Shown: positions 51,188 to 62,100, numbered from the stretch's first letter. The stretch is 64,000 nt of DNA from Leptospiraceae bacterium (GCA_024233835.1 JACKPC010000005.1:62001-126000), one strand, 5' to 3'. Translations and numbers: made by a program. The notes: generated by a model not told the origin, from the sequence alone.

Positions 51188-52173
51188 GACAAATAACTCC
51201 TTTTATTTCTTATATACTGAGGAATGGATGCAAAAATTGCAATACATAAAACTAAAGAAATAATACTCAAGGATACATGGATGGGAATGTGGTAGCGGGG
51301 GATGTTAAAAAACTCACCGGGTAGGGGAAGTAGCATTTTTATCCCTACAAAGGCCAGGATAACAATGACACCTGTTTTCAAGTAGATAAACAGATCCATG
51401 ATACCTCCTACTAAGAAATACAGGGCTCGAAGCCCGAGAATTGCAAAAATATTAGAAGTGTAAACAATAAACGGATCTTTTGTTACGGAGAAAATCGCCG
51501 GAATCGAATCGAAAGCAAACATTACATCGCTTACTTCGACCAGAACTAATACGATAAATAAAGTGCTGGCGTATAGTTTTCCGTTTTCTCTAAGGAAAAA
51601 TTTCCCACCGTGAGGACTTTTACTGACCGGGATGAGTTTGCTTACAAATCGAATCGTTTTACTGTTTTCCGGATGGAATTCTTCCTCTTCCTTGTGAAGA
51701 GCCATTTTAATAGCAGTATAGATCAGGAAAAAACCAAAAATATATAGTACCATACCGAATGTTTTTATCAGGGCCGCCCCCATGAAAATCATAATGGCCC
51801 TGAGAATGACTGCCCCTATAATTCCCCATTTTAAGACATCGGGTTGTTCTTCTGAGCTGATTTTAAATGTTTGAAAGATCATGATGAAGACAAATAGATT
51901 GTCCACAGATAAGGATTTTTCTAAAAGATAGCCCGCTATGAATTCCATGGCTTTTTCTTTATGTATGCCTGGCTGAGAAGGGTCTTTCATATAATAAAAA
52001 ATAAACCCTGCAAATAAAAAGGAAACACTTATCCAGATAAGAGACCAGATGCTTGCTTTTCGAATGGAAATTTTGTGACTTCCTTTCCTGCCCAGAAGAC
52101 CTAGATCAATGGCGAGAAGTGCCACTACAATCAGGTTAAAAACCACAAAGAGGCTTATTTCTTTTTCTAACAT
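51184..52173 (-). CDS. TerC-family membrane protein (Alx/YkoY-like)
   Basis: This 329-residue polytopic protein has the TerC pattern. AIDLGLLGRKGSHKIS lies near the N-terminus, then SLSVDNLFVFIMIF with the conserved acidic Asp, and the EVSDVMFAFDSIPAIF block in the second half. Related proteins export metal ions, especially manganese, or act in tellurite resistance. No manganese (yybP-ykoY) riboswitch was recognised in the short leader. It is followed by the small exported protein gene. Confidence 0.9.
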   Translation of the reverse strand: MLEKEISLFVVFNLIVVALLAIDLGLLGRKGSHKISIRKASIWSLIWISVSFLFAGFIFYYMKDPSQPGIHKEKAMEFIAGYLLEKSLSVDNLFVFIMIFQTFKISSEEQPDVLKWGIIGAVILRAIMIFMGAALIKTFGMVLYIFGFFLIYTAIKMALHKEEEEFHPENSKTIRFVSKLIPVSKSPHGGKFFLRENGKLYASTLFIVLVLVEVSDVMFAFDSIPAIFSVTKDPFIVYTSNIFAILGLRALYFLVGGIMDLFIYLKTGVIVILAFVGIKMLLPLPGEFFNIPRYHIPIHVSLSIISLVLCIAIFASIPQYIRNKRSYLS

Positions 52174-52293
52174 GGGTTATTAGAATTTTCCTTCCTTGAA
52201 GTAAGTAAAGCATTATCTTATAAAAAAATAGTTGCATTCTATAAAAAATAAAGTAGGATGCCCGAGTTAATAAATTCTTAACAGGTTGATTCA

Positions 52294-53076
52294 TTGGATA
52301 TTTCTTATAAAATTGGAGAAGGAACATACGGAAAAATAGCCCTGGAGAATAATCAGGATATTGAAAACCAGATTAGGACCTGCGGATGGTACGATACCGA
52401 ATCAACTTATCTGGCTTTAAAAATTATCCTTGAATTAAGAAAGTATAACGGAAATATCCATATTTTGGATCTGGGTTCAGAACCTGGTTATTATAGCATT
52501 CCATTTTCGAGGTATACAGATGGAAATATCCATACCTTTATCGATGAGCCCGAGATGCTTTCTCTTTTAAAGAGATCTCTTCAGTTAAATCATATTCATA
52601 ATGTTAAAATATATGATAAAAGTGTGATTCTATCAGAATTGCCGGAAAATGGAGTTTTATCTTTTGTTCGCCTGGATCCGGGCTCGGAAACATTTCTTCC
52701 TTTTTTTCAGGAACACTTCGAAGAACTTAATAAATGCAGACCGGTTATTTTTTTGGCCGGGAAAAATTTTTCAAGAGGAGATAAATTCTTGAATTTCTGC
52801 CTTGATCACCTTGCAGACTTGGATTATCGATTCACTCTTTATTCTCATTTTGCAATTTTATTCCCTTCTGAATACTTCTGGCATTTCTATCCTTTTTTAC
52901 AGGGTGCTACTGATATAAAGATAAAAACCGCTTTACGGTTTAGTAAGAGTTCTTTTTCTTATCAGAAATTATTCAATAATCCTTATATACAAAAAGCTTC
53001 CGGTATAAAGAAACAATATTACTCCCTGCGTTGGAAATACAAACTACTCAGTTTTCAGGAAGAAGAAACTGAATGA
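52294..53076 (+). CDS. FkbM-like methyltransferase domain protein
   Basis: This 260-residue protein has the SAM-binding motif ILDLGSEPGYYSIPFSRY, with FIDEPEMLSLLKRSLQLN after it, as in FkbM-type methyltransferases. The TTG at 52294 is the likely start. The acceptor is unknown. The two-component protein at 53117 follows on the same strand. Confidence 0.7.
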   Translation: MDISYKIGEGTYGKIALENNQDIENQIRTCGWYDTESTYLALKIILELRKYNGNIHILDLGSEPGYYSIPFSRYTDGNIHTFIDEPEMLSLLKRSLQLNHIHNVKIYDKSVILSELPENGVLSFVRLDPGSETFLPFFQEHFEELNKCRPVIFLAGKNFSRGDKFLNFCLDHLADLDYRFTLYSHFAILFPSEYFWHFYPFLQGATDIKIKTALRFSKSSFSYQKLFNNPYIQKASGIKKQYYSLRWKYKLLSFQEEETE

Positions 53077-53116
53077 ATATTTTTTTATCTTTGCAGGAAC
53101 AGGCTTTTTCTAAATA

Positions 53117-54397
53117 TTGTTATCAATCATGGTAAATATGACTCAAACCCAGTCACCGGAAAAAAGTATTAAAATTGATATACTCATCATTGATCAGAAT
53201 CCACTGGTTTTGGACACTCTTTACCAGGCCTGCAAGTCTGAGGGCTTAACTGTTATGACCGCCAATCAGATGCCCTATGCAATGGAATCTCTTATTTATT
53301 ATAGTCCGAAAGTAGTGATTACGGAACTGATTCGTTCGGAAGAGAGAGGAGTCGAGTTTTTAAGGGCCTTACGAAGGATTCGTTCTGAATCCATTATCAT
53401 TATCCATTCAGACAAGACAAATGTTAATGAGGAATATAAGAAAAAATTAGGATTGATTTTTGCATTCCTGAAAAAACCAGCAGAGAAAGATGAATTGATT
53501 CTCACAATTCGCAGGGCTCTGGAGTTCTATGAGTTCAAAAAGAAGTCTATGAATTATTCCGTTGGCAGCGAAGAAAAAATGAAGGAGCAACTGGAATGGC
53601 TTATCTGGAAAGAACAGAGAGTCTTAAATTCTAAAAGCTCTTTCGGAAAGACGATTATTGAAACAATCGTGCATTCTATTTTTCAGGGGATGGGGGTTGG
53701 GAGTCTGGTTTCTCTTATTGATCTCATGGAAATGACAATGAAAGAAGATTTGGATAATAATGCATTTCTCGTGAAAAAAGAAATCATTAAATCGATTCTT
53801 GATAATTCCTTACCCATCCGAAATATAAAAGAAAACCTCGATCATATATTAAAGGTTTATGAAAAAGATTATCCTATTGAAATGATTCATCCGGAAAGAG
53901 TGCAGGTCCATATTCAGAATGCCCTTGAGGATGTCGAAGATTTACGAAGCATTAAAAATCACAAGATTATACTCGATGATCTCAGGTTAAATAAGGCTAT
54001 TTTAGCCAACGGAGATCTCTTAGAGCTTTCTATGCGAGAGCTTTTAACCAATGCCTTTAAGTATTCTCCCGAGGAGGCAGAAATCCAAATTTCTCGTTTT
54101 TATTCTCCTACAGGCTTGTCTATTGTAGTAGTAAACCCGGCTGCAAAAGTGAGTAGGGGAATTAATGGAATTCCTCCGGAACTGGAATATGAAATATTCG
54201 AACCTTTCTTTAAAATAAACCATATTTATGATGAAAGATACTATAAAGAAGAACTGGGATTTGGTATCGGACTTTCTTATCTTCAGTCGAGTATTACACG
54301 CCTGGGTGGTAACATTCATGTAAATGAAGTTTTAGACCATCTGAGTATTCCTCCTGCAAAGAAAATTGTAGCTGAGATTATTTTTCCATTTGTATAA
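53117..54397 (+). CDS. Response regulator-type receiver fused to HATPase, altered acceptor
   Basis: The 426-residue protein has an N-terminal receiver with IIDQNP and LKKP. At the phosphoacceptor position it has Glu in VVITELIR (Glu70 from the TTG at 53117), not the usual Asp. A central helical region has no clear H-box, and a C-terminal HATPase carries the N-box ELLTNAFKYSPEE and the G2 region GFGIGLSYLQSS. An ATG at 53129 or 53138 is an alternative start. The Glu replacement could mimic phosphorylation, so the receiver may be constitutively on. Confidence 0.8.
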   Translation: MLSIMVNMTQTQSPEKSIKIDILIIDQNPLVLDTLYQACKSEGLTVMTANQMPYAMESLIYYSPKVVITELIRSEERGVEFLRALRRIRSESIIIIHSDKTNVNEEYKKKLGLIFAFLKKPAEKDELILTIRRALEFYEFKKKSMNYSVGSEEKMKEQLEWLIWKEQRVLNSKSSFGKTIIETIVHSIFQGMGVGSLVSLIDLMEMTMKEDLDNNAFLVKKEIIKSILDNSLPIRNIKENLDHILKVYEKDYPIEMIHPERVQVHIQNALEDVEDLRSIKNHKIILDDLRLNKAILANGDLLELSMRELLTNAFKYSPEEAEIQISRFYSPTGLSIVVVNPAAKVSRGINGIPPELEYEIFEPFFKINHIYDERYYKEELGFGIGLSYLQSSITRLGGNIHVNEVLDHLSIPPAKKIVAEIIFPFV

Positions 54398-54468
54398 AAG
54401 GGCTTGTTTTCCTCTTTTCTTAAATAAAAATCGTTCGACTAAAAAACTCCCCTGTAAAAACTTTCAGT

Positions 54469-55608
54469 ATGGTAGAGTGGAAAAAATATTATAATGACTA
54501 TTCTGTCAATCAAGAATTGATATGGTTGAATAATTGCGGAACAACACCTATAGGAAACAGGATTCTTCAGGAAGTAACTTCTTATCTTCATGGATACGCC
54601 AAAAAAGGTGTTTTTACAGAGTTGGGAACTTTTTCGGAGGTCAGACGGGGGATTATCTCCATTCTATCTTCTTTATTGAATTGTGATAAAGACGAGTTAG
54701 CGATTATTCATAATACTTCGGAAGGAATGAATTTTATTTCTCTGGGTCTGGGGCTTGATACGGGTGATGAAATTCTTCTGCTGGAAAATGAATATCCCAG
54801 CAATGTCTATCCCTGGAACCACTGGAAAGAAAGAGGAGTCTTATTAAATTTTTTGGAGTTAAAAGATTCTCCGGAAGAATTTTTAGAATATTTCAGAAAT
54901 CGCATTAAGCCCAATACTAAATTAATTACCATTTCTGCTGTGCACTGGTGTACCGGTATGCCTCTACCGATAAAAGAGATTGGCCGAATATGTCGCGAGA
55001 AGAATATTTGCTTTGTCTTAGATGGTGCACAGGGAGTAGGCCATGTTCCTATAGATGTGAAAACTATGCATATTGACTTCATGGCTTTTTCCGGTTGGAA
55101 ATGGTTACTCGGACCTCTCGGAATAGGTATTTTATACGTTAGAAAAGAAAGATTAGCAGATATGAATACAGTCTTTCTGGGACAAAGTTCTGTAGTCAAC
55201 GGAGAAGAATATCTACCTTATAAGGATTTGATTCGACCGGGAGCGGATCGCTTTGAATTTTCTACACCAAATTTTACTGACTGGATTTATTTTTTTACAG
55301 CTATTAAGATCTTGCATGAGATTGGCTTTTCTAAGGTTATGGAACGGATTTATGAACTGGCAGATTATCTGGCTGAAGGTCTAAAAAAAGTTGGTTGCAG
55401 GGTGAATGTAGATGATTTTCCCGGACATAAAACCGGAATCATTGTATTTGATATACCAGGACTAGAACCTGATGTGATATTTAGTGCATTAAAAAAGAAT
55501 AATGTAATATCAGCCTTGCGTTTAAATCGAATTCGCCTTGCTCCTCATATTTATAATTCAACAGAACAGTTAGATAAGGTGATTGAAGTTGTAGAAACGC
55601 TCTCATAA
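54469..55608 (+). CDS. Class V aminotransferase-fold PLP enzyme
   Basis: This 379-residue PLP enzyme is of the cysteine desulfurase/isopenicillin N epimerase superfamily. The cofactor Asp is in VLDGAQGVGHVP, and the Schiff-base Lys is in FSGWKWLLGPLG (Lys211). STPNFTDWIYFFTAI and LRLNRIRLAPHIYN follow. The conserved Cys loop of NifS/IscS is absent, which argues against a desulfurase. The substrate is unknown. It stands alone. Confidence 0.85.
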   Translation: MVEWKKYYNDYSVNQELIWLNNCGTTPIGNRILQEVTSYLHGYAKKGVFTELGTFSEVRRGIISILSSLLNCDKDELAIIHNTSEGMNFISLGLGLDTGDEILLLENEYPSNVYPWNHWKERGVLLNFLELKDSPEEFLEYFRNRIKPNTKLITISAVHWCTGMPLPIKEIGRICREKNICFVLDGAQGVGHVPIDVKTMHIDFMAFSGWKWLLGPLGIGILYVRKERLADMNTVFLGQSSVVNGEEYLPYKDLIRPGADRFEFSTPNFTDWIYFFTAIKILHEIGFSKVMERIYELADYLAEGLKKVGCRVNVDDFPGHKTGIIVFDIPGLEPDVIFSALKKNNVISALRLNRIRLAPHIYNSTEQLDKVIEVVETLS

Positions 55609-55639
55609 AGGTTTTGCTGAGTTTATTCCTGAATATCAG

Positions 55640-55792
55640 ATGACCTTGAGAGCTTACAGACAAAAAATTTATGATTCTGAGATGTCAATGAATTCAATGA
55701 GTAAAGAAGAATTTTTTGAAAAATTGGATAATTTGGATATTGTTCATGTAAAACAAAATCCGGAAAGTATTAAAAACCTGAGAAAGAAATAA
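55640..55792 (+). CDS. Small ORF, possible remnant of an accessory gene
   Basis: An in-frame stretch runs from just after the PLP gene stop to TAA at 55790-55792; the first ATG is at 55640 (MTLRAYRQKIYDSEMSMNSM). No ribosome site is evident. The 50-residue product is charged and helical. It may be the end of a displaced accessory gene, since RhuM and other accessory genes follow. Not recognised. Confidence 0.35.
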   Translation: MTLRAYRQKIYDSEMSMNSMSKEEFFEKLDNLDIVHVKQNPESIKNLRKK

Positions 55793-55832
55793 TGAATATT
55801 GCCCTGCTTAAAGATTCCAAAAACATTCTCCC

Positions 55833-56855
55833 ATGAATACCGACGAAATCATCATCTATCAAAATCCTGAGGGTAAAGTCAAACTGGAAGTCCGTCTGGA
55901 AGACGAAACTGTCTGGCTGACACAGGCTCAAATGGCGGATTTATTCCAGAAAGGTAGGAGTACAATTGCTGAGCATATTCAGAATACATTTCAGGAAGGT
56001 GAATTACAAGAAAAAGTGGTCTGTCGGAATTTCCGACTAACCACTCAGCATGGTGCGATTGAGAGAAAAACCCAAGAAAAAGAAGTAAAACATTACAACC
56101 TCGATGTTATCATCTCTGTTGGCTATCGGGTAAAATCCCGACAGGGCACCCAGTTTCGTATCTGGGCGACCCAGAGGCTAAAAGAGTATATTATCAAGGG
56201 TTTTGCTCTCAATGACGAGCGTTTTAAGTCCGGCAAGTCGATGAATTATTTCGATGAACTTCAGGAGCGCATCAGGGAAATTCGGCTTTCAGAGCGGTTC
56301 TTCTACCAGAAGATTAAAGATATTTATACGACCAGTATCGATTATGACCCGAAGGATGAAAATACGATTCTATTTTTTAAGACCGTGCAAAACAAACTTC
56401 TCTGGGCCATCAGCAAACAAACCGCTGCCGAACTTGTCTATCGCAGGGCAGATGCCAGCCTGCCTTTACTCGGAATGCAATCTTATGATAAACCGAGTGG
56501 AAAAAGAATTCGCAAATCGGATGTGAGTATTGCCAAGAATTATCTAAGCGAAGAAGAGATTCGTTTACTCGGACTTTTAGTCGAACAATACCTTGCCTTT
56601 GCTGAAACGATGGCGCAGCAAAGAACTCCCATGTATATGAAAGATTGGATTTCCAGACTGGATGCCATTTTACAATTAAATGGTAGGGAACTCCTCCACC
56701 ATGCCGGACAAATTAGCCATGAGATGGCAATGCAAAAATCTACAGAAGAGTATGAGAAGTATCTGGAAGACTTAAAGCAGAAAGAAAGAGAAGAGAGTTT
56801 GAAGGAATTGGAAAACGATCTTAAAGGACTAAAGGAAAGATTTGGTGAAAGGTGA
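55833..56855 (+). CDS. RhuM-family protein
   Basis: This 340-residue protein matches the RhuM family (first named in a Salmonella pathogenicity island and frequent in accessory islands). VRLEDETVWLTQAQMADLF and GRSTIAEHIQNTFQEGEL form a KilA-N-like DNA-binding N-terminus. HYNLDVIISVGYRVKS, RIWATQRLKEYIIKGF and a conserved helical block with LLGLLVEQYLAFAETMA follow. The function is unknown. No partner gene is adjacent; it marks the start of the accessory region. Confidence 0.88.
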   Translation: MNTDEIIIYQNPEGKVKLEVRLEDETVWLTQAQMADLFQKGRSTIAEHIQNTFQEGELQEKVVCRNFRLTTQHGAIERKTQEKEVKHYNLDVIISVGYRVKSRQGTQFRIWATQRLKEYIIKGFALNDERFKSGKSMNYFDELQERIREIRLSERFFYQKIKDIYTTSIDYDPKDENTILFFKTVQNKLLWAISKQTAAELVYRRADASLPLLGMQSYDKPSGKRIRKSDVSIAKNYLSEEEIRLLGLLVEQYLAFAETMAQQRTPMYMKDWISRLDAILQLNGRELLHHAGQISHEMAMQKSTEEYEKYLEDLKQKEREESLKELENDLKGLKERFGER

Positions 56856-56892
56856 TTGAGTTTATAAGCTAAATCTGCAATTTCCCTGAGTC

Positions 56893-56968
56893 CGGGACCG
56901 GCTATTATCTATCTTAATTCAGGCCTGTTTTTTGTAAGAAGTCCTCGTTTTGGAGGAGGAAAAATCAC
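56893..56968 (+). repeat. 76-bp direct repeat R1, left copy
   Basis: This sequence is repeated at 58975-59050 in the same orientation. The first 34 bases are identical in both copies and the rest has a few substitutions. The two copies bracket the cytochrome gene. Recent duplication or flanking repeats of a mobile segment are both possible. Confidence 0.7.
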
Positions 56969-57081
56969 TGATAGATTTCTGTGCAACGGGAACTGCCCCC
57001 CAGAGGGGGAGCAGTGTATAGAAAAACTTGGGTGGGAACCCCCTTCGGGGGATCGAGGGGGATTGGAAGAAAATTTGGTAA
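56969..57081. other. R2 repeat (left copy) and hairpin 3' of the cytochrome gene
   Basis: A second repeat, beginning TAGATTTCTGTGC (56972-56984) and followed by an ACGGGAA motif, reappears at 58770-58804 with insertions. Downstream, CCCCC (57039-57043) and GGGGG (57047-57051) form a hairpin on the 3' side of the minus-strand cytochrome gene and could terminate it. Confidence 0.5.
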
Positions 57082-58674
57082 TTATAGACCGTGTTTACTG
57101 GAAATATCACTGGAGGTGTGGCATTTTGTACAACTACTATCGTCTGCCTGTGCACCACCATTGTGGGAACCAATAGAACCATCTTTAACTTTTTTCAAAG
57201 CTCCGGTTGCCCAATTCATACCATCATGGCAGGAACCGCAGGCCAGACGACTGGGTTTTGTTTTCCAATTATCTTCGTTAGCTGCAGTCTTATTGGAAGT
57301 ATGACAGGTGCTGCAATCCTTTTGTTTGGTAAAAGTTGTTACAGTTGTCGCAGCAGTTCCTGTTCCTGTAGGATTATTGAATCTAAATCCGTGGATATTA
57401 TAGCCGTCACCCGATTTGGTAAGCTTGGAACTCATGTGTAATTTATGAACCATAATCGGAAAATTTCCAACTGACTCACCATCTGCCAGGTAGGTTCTAC
57501 CACTCGCATTAGGATTTGTAGGAAATACATAGTTTGACGATACGGCTTCAGCAAAGGCAGTTGCAGATCCAACTTTTACCTGGTCTGTATGGCAGGTAAC
57601 GCATTGTTTTACATCATGTCTGGAACCATGTGCTGTTAATCCTCTTGTTGTAGCTCCAGTTATTATAGCAGAGTCAGAGTGGCATTTATTACAAGTTTCC
57701 ACCCTTACAATATCTCTCTGAAGTGTTGAAAGTTCAACGCCAGTAGAAGGAGTGAAGTCATAGGTAATTGTCTTACTATTTTCAAAAAGCACACCTGCGA
57801 CTAGTGTTCCTGAGCAGGCACTTATTTCATCATTGTAGGCAACTGAGCATACGGGTCGTCTTGTTCCATCAGTATTATTAGTAGAGGTTCCACGCGCATT
57901 TCCGGAACCAATTAATATTGCAATACGGTGTGGTAGAGTAGGCTCATAGCTCAAATTTCCAAGAGCTGCTACACGGGTTGCATCTGGTGTTGTGGCAGTG
58001 GATAGAGTGGCAACTGTTGTGCCAATATATTCTTGAGCTATATTTTCTTTCGATTTTGTTATATCTCTAGAAAAAGTATATTTATAGGAGCCATCACCAT
58101 TGTCCACCAGCGTTCCATTATTATCATAAGTTGGCCAGGTTAAACCGGAACCTCTTGTGACTGTAGTAACTCCATCTGCTGTTGTTCCTGTATAAGGCAC
58201 AGTAGATGCAATATAATTGATCCATTGATCTGGAGAGCCATTGGTTCCTGCTACAAGTTTAGCTATTGTAAATTGCATATTACTGACAGCGGTAAGACCA
58301 TCAACTATTGTAGTTGTCCCGGTAGTATTCTTTGCTCCAGTAGTACTCGTATATGCTGCATTGTTCTTAGTTGTCCAGCCAAAACCCTTCAAGCGATTTT
58401 TGTCCGTTGTAACATAGAAATTTACAATAGGGGTTCCCTTACTCATATCCACACTGGAAACAACGCCGGATAGTTTCAATGCTGCAAGATCTGCTGGAGC
58501 ATAGGATGAAACATCTAACACGGGCAGAGCTTTTGCTGCTGCAACGGCTGCTGAGTCGCCTGATCCAGTCTGGGAGAGTGCCAGAGCAGCGTAGGCCATA
58601 GTATTATCTTTTTTCTCTTCCTTACATGAGGAGAAAAGAATAACAAGAATAAAAACAAAAATTGTTTTTTTCAT
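57082..58674 (-). CDS. Five-haem OmcA/MtrC-like lipoprotein c-type cytochrome
   Basis: This 530-residue protein has a lipoprotein signal (FVFILVILFSSC). The N-terminal half is a beta-rich region with PIVNFYVTTDKNRLKGFGW, as in the non-haem domain of OmcA/MtrC-family cytochromes. The C-terminal half has five CXXCH haem sites: CNKCH, CVTCH, CSTCH, CGSCH and CTKCH. Typical members have ten haems, so this is like half of one. It is a candidate outer-surface electron-transfer protein. No porin or cytochrome partner is adjacent, and the gene is flanked by direct repeats. Confidence 0.85.
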   Translation of the reverse strand: MKKTIFVFILVILFSSCKEEKKDNTMAYAALALSQTGSGDSAAVAAAKALPVLDVSSYAPADLAALKLSGVVSSVDMSKGTPIVNFYVTTDKNRLKGFGWTTKNNAAYTSTTGAKNTTGTTTIVDGLTAVSNMQFTIAKLVAGTNGSPDQWINYIASTVPYTGTTADGVTTVTRGSGLTWPTYDNNGTLVDNGDGSYKYTFSRDITKSKENIAQEYIGTTVATLSTATTPDATRVAALGNLSYEPTLPHRIAILIGSGNARGTSTNNTDGTRRPVCSVAYNDEISACSGTLVAGVLFENSKTITYDFTPSTGVELSTLQRDIVRVETCNKCHSDSAIITGATTRGLTAHGSRHDVKQCVTCHTDQVKVGSATAFAEAVSSNYVFPTNPNASGRTYLADGESVGNFPIMVHKLHMSSKLTKSGDGYNIHGFRFNNPTGTGTAATTVTTFTKQKDCSTCHTSNKTAANEDNWKTKPSRLACGSCHDGMNWATGALKKVKDGSIGSHNGGAQADDSSCTKCHTSSDISSKHGL

Positions 58675-59130
58675 AATAGTTACCTCCGTAACTAACCACC
58701 ACTGAATTTTTTTGTATTGAAAGCTGACAATAGAAAATTCTAAAAAAATAGTGTGATTTAAATCATTGGTAGATTTCTGTGCTACTTCAAGTCAACGGGA
58801 ATCGCCCCCAGACCTCCAGACCTCCAGAGGTCAAACTGAGCTGTGTACTGTAAGTCTTTATATATATGAACTCGTAAAATGCTAAAATGGAGGCCGCAAA
58901 TGAGATGAGTCTAAAACTGACTAAGCTATTTTTATTTAGTTAAACTATTTTACCAGTAAAACTGGGATTTACTTCGGGACCGGCTATTATCTATCTTAAT
59001 TCAGGCCTATTTTTTGTAAGAAATCCTGATTTTGGAGAGGGAAAAATCACAACTTAGTTATAGGGATGGGTCTTTTTTTTTACTTGCCTGCCTGCTTTGT
59101 TCTACTATTTTTTACAAAAAAGAGAAAAAT
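58675..59130. other. Intergenic region with R2 and R1 repeats
   Basis: This 456-base gap contains the right copy of R2 (from about 58768, with a short tandem of AGACCTCC) and of R1 (58975-59050), and presumably promoters of the cytochrome and RND genes. No gene is visible. The RND gene begins 80 bases after the end of R1. Confidence 0.55.
58975..59050 (+). repeat. 76-bp direct repeat R1, right copy
   Basis: This is the second copy of 56893-56968. It ends 80 bases before the start of the RND exporter. The two repeats enclose about 2.0 kb with the cytochrome gene as the only gene. Confidence 0.7.
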
Positions 59131-62100
59131 ATGAAAAAAGCGATTCACTATTTTGTAGGTCATCCTCTCCTTGCCTGGCTTACAATCCTTTCCTTGATTT
59201 TATCGGGTATAATGGCTATCTTTAGTTTAAGAAGCGAAGCCTATCCCAATGTAGATTTTAACCAGGTAAAGATTACTACTGTTTTTCCGGGGAGTCCTCC
59301 TTCGGATATTGAGCAATTGGTGACAATTCCTATCGAAGAAAGGCTTCGGGAAGTAGATGGTCTGGAGCAGGTCAGATCCATATCAAGGCAGTCTGTGTCG
59401 GAAATTCTTATCAAAGTAGACCTCGAAGAGAAAAACCCGGCCAAGGTTGTTAATGATCTGCAAAAAGCTGTGGATCAGGTTTCTGATTTGCCTGAGCAGG
59501 TTACAGAAAGACCTCTTTTTGAGGAACGTAAGAGCGGTAAATTTCCTATTATGGAGCTTTCTGTGTATGGAGACATTAGTTCACATGAATTATACCAGGC
59601 TGCAAAACTGGCAGAAAAAGAGCTGGAGAAAATTCCGGGAGTCGCACGGGTGGATCTATTCGGTCAAAGGGATAGGGAGTGGCATGTCCTTGTAAATCCG
59701 GATAAGATGGAAAAGCATAATGTGAATCTTCAGCATGTGATTCAATCTATCAAGTTACGAAATGTAAATATTCCTGCGGGTACTTTCTCGAGGGGGGACG
59801 CAAGAAATATTCGGACTACGGGAGAATTTGAGACTATATCCGAAATACTGGATTTGCCGGTAATCGGAAATGAAGTTGGAAATACGATTCCCCTTAAACT
59901 ATTTTCCAAAACTCGTGATACTTTTCAAAGACCGGAGTTTTTAGCTTCTACGAATGGATTTCCGGCTATTAACCTTCTTATTTTGAAGAAAGAAAAGGGA
60001 GATATACTTAATACAGTTAGTCGTATTAAAGCCAAATTAAAAGAATTCGATAAGACTCTACCAAAGGGAACGAAAATTGCGATTATTAATGATGAAGGGA
60101 AACGTACAGAAAACAGGTTAAATGTTGTTCAGTCTAATGCTATTATTGGCTTTATTCTGGTTATAGTGATTCTTGTTTTATTTTTAAGTTTTCGAGATTC
60201 TATCATTACGAGCCTCTCTCTTCCCCTGACCTTATTTGGCATGTTGATAATATTTCCAATCTATGATATTACCTTTAACCTGGTTTCTATGCTTGGTATT
60301 ATCATTTCTCTGGGAATGCTTGTTGATAATAGTATTGTAATTTCTGAAAACATTTATCGTTATAGGGAACAGGGTTTGGATCCTCTTGAAGCAGCAGTCC
60401 AGGGTTCTTCGGAATTGGTGGTACCAATTATCGGGACTTATTTGACTACAGTAGCTGCATTTGCTCCAATGATGTTTATGTCCGGAATTATGGGGAAATT
60501 TATCTGGCAGATTCCCTTTGTAGTAATCTGTACTTTAAGCATAAGTCTTTTTGAATCCTTTTTTCTTTTACCCGGAAGGATGTCACAATTTGCCGGTACT
60601 TTACCCAAACCGGGAGAGCATGTAAATCTATTCAGAAGAGTTTTAGATGGTTTCTTTAACGGGCTTAGAGATATTTTTTCAAAGATTATTTCTTTTATTA
60701 TCCGTTTTCGATACATTTCTTTTGCCAGTTTTTTTATTGCACTTTTTTTAAGTGTATATGTTTCTTCTAAAATGAAATTTAACCTGTTTCCCAAAGAAGG
60801 TTCTGAAATATTTATTGTAAAAGTGGAATTTTCTCCCTCCATTCGCGTTACCGATACTATGAGCCGTATGAAGTATGTTGAAAAGATTATCCAAAAACTT
60901 CCTCCCGAGGAATTGGTGAGTTATTCGATTAAAGCGGGGATTCAGCAAAAAAATTCACAGGATAATTTGACAAGGGTAGGGGAGCATTTAGGGGTCATTC
61001 AAGTTTTTTTAACGCCCGAACTAAACAGGAAAAGAACCGCGGGAGAAATCATTGCACAAATAGAACCCGATGTTCTCAAACTTCCTGATGCCAAATCTGT
61101 ATTCATAGAAGAGGTTATTCCCTCTCCTCCGATTGGAGCTGCTATTACGCTTGCCGTAGAGGGAGAAGATTATGAAACTTTAAGAAAAATTTCTGCTGAA
61201 ATACAGGATTATCTTAAAAGTATAAAAGGAATCGTAAATATTAGTGATGATTATAACTTAGGTCGTCAGGAATATGTAGTGAAACTTAAAAACCAACTTT
61301 CCGCCCAAACCGGTATCGGGACTCTACAAGCTGCGAGCTTGATTCGAGCTGCTTATGAAGGAAATGAAGTTTCAAATATCAGAAAAGGAACAGATGAGAT
61401 AACGATACGGGTTCTATACGATGATGAACACAGGGGAGACCCGGAAAGTATAAACCGAATTAAGCTCCCCAATAAGTATGGTTTAAATACTCCTCTCGGA
61501 GCTATTTCAACAACGGAAATTTATAGAGGGCCGGAAGCTTTATTGCATTATGATTTTGAAAGGGCCATTACAATCACAGCTGATGTGAAGGAAAGCCATA
61601 TTACTTCTACGGAAGCGAATAAACTTGTATTCAGTAAATTTCAGGATATAGGAACTCGTTATCCGGGCTATGCCATTAAATTCAGGGGAGAACAGGAAAA
61701 TACCCAGAAGTCGATGGCATCTTTGGCCAGGGCCGGAGTAGTTGCACTTTTTGCTATATATGCAATTATAGCTCTAATTTTTAATAGTACTTTAAAACCC
61801 CTGGTTATTACCGGAACCATTCCCCTGGGTATAATCGGAGTGATAATTGGGTTTTATACTGCCGGAAAGGCTTTAAGTTTTTTTGCACTTATCGGGGTGA
61901 TAGGTCTTGCAGGAGTGGTTGTGAATTCTTCTATTGTACTTGTTGATTTTATCAACCAATTTAAAGAAGATGAAGATCCTTATAGGGCACTTATAATGGC
62001 AGCGGAAGTTCGGTTTCGACCGATTCTTCTCACTACCCTTACTACGATGGCAGGTTTATTGCCAACAGCCTATGGAATCGGAGGTTCCGACCCGGTTTTA

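Noticed and set aside
52174..52293. yybP-ykoY manganese riboswitch upstream of terC
   Set aside because: The leader is short and AT-rich and lacks the conserved motifs.
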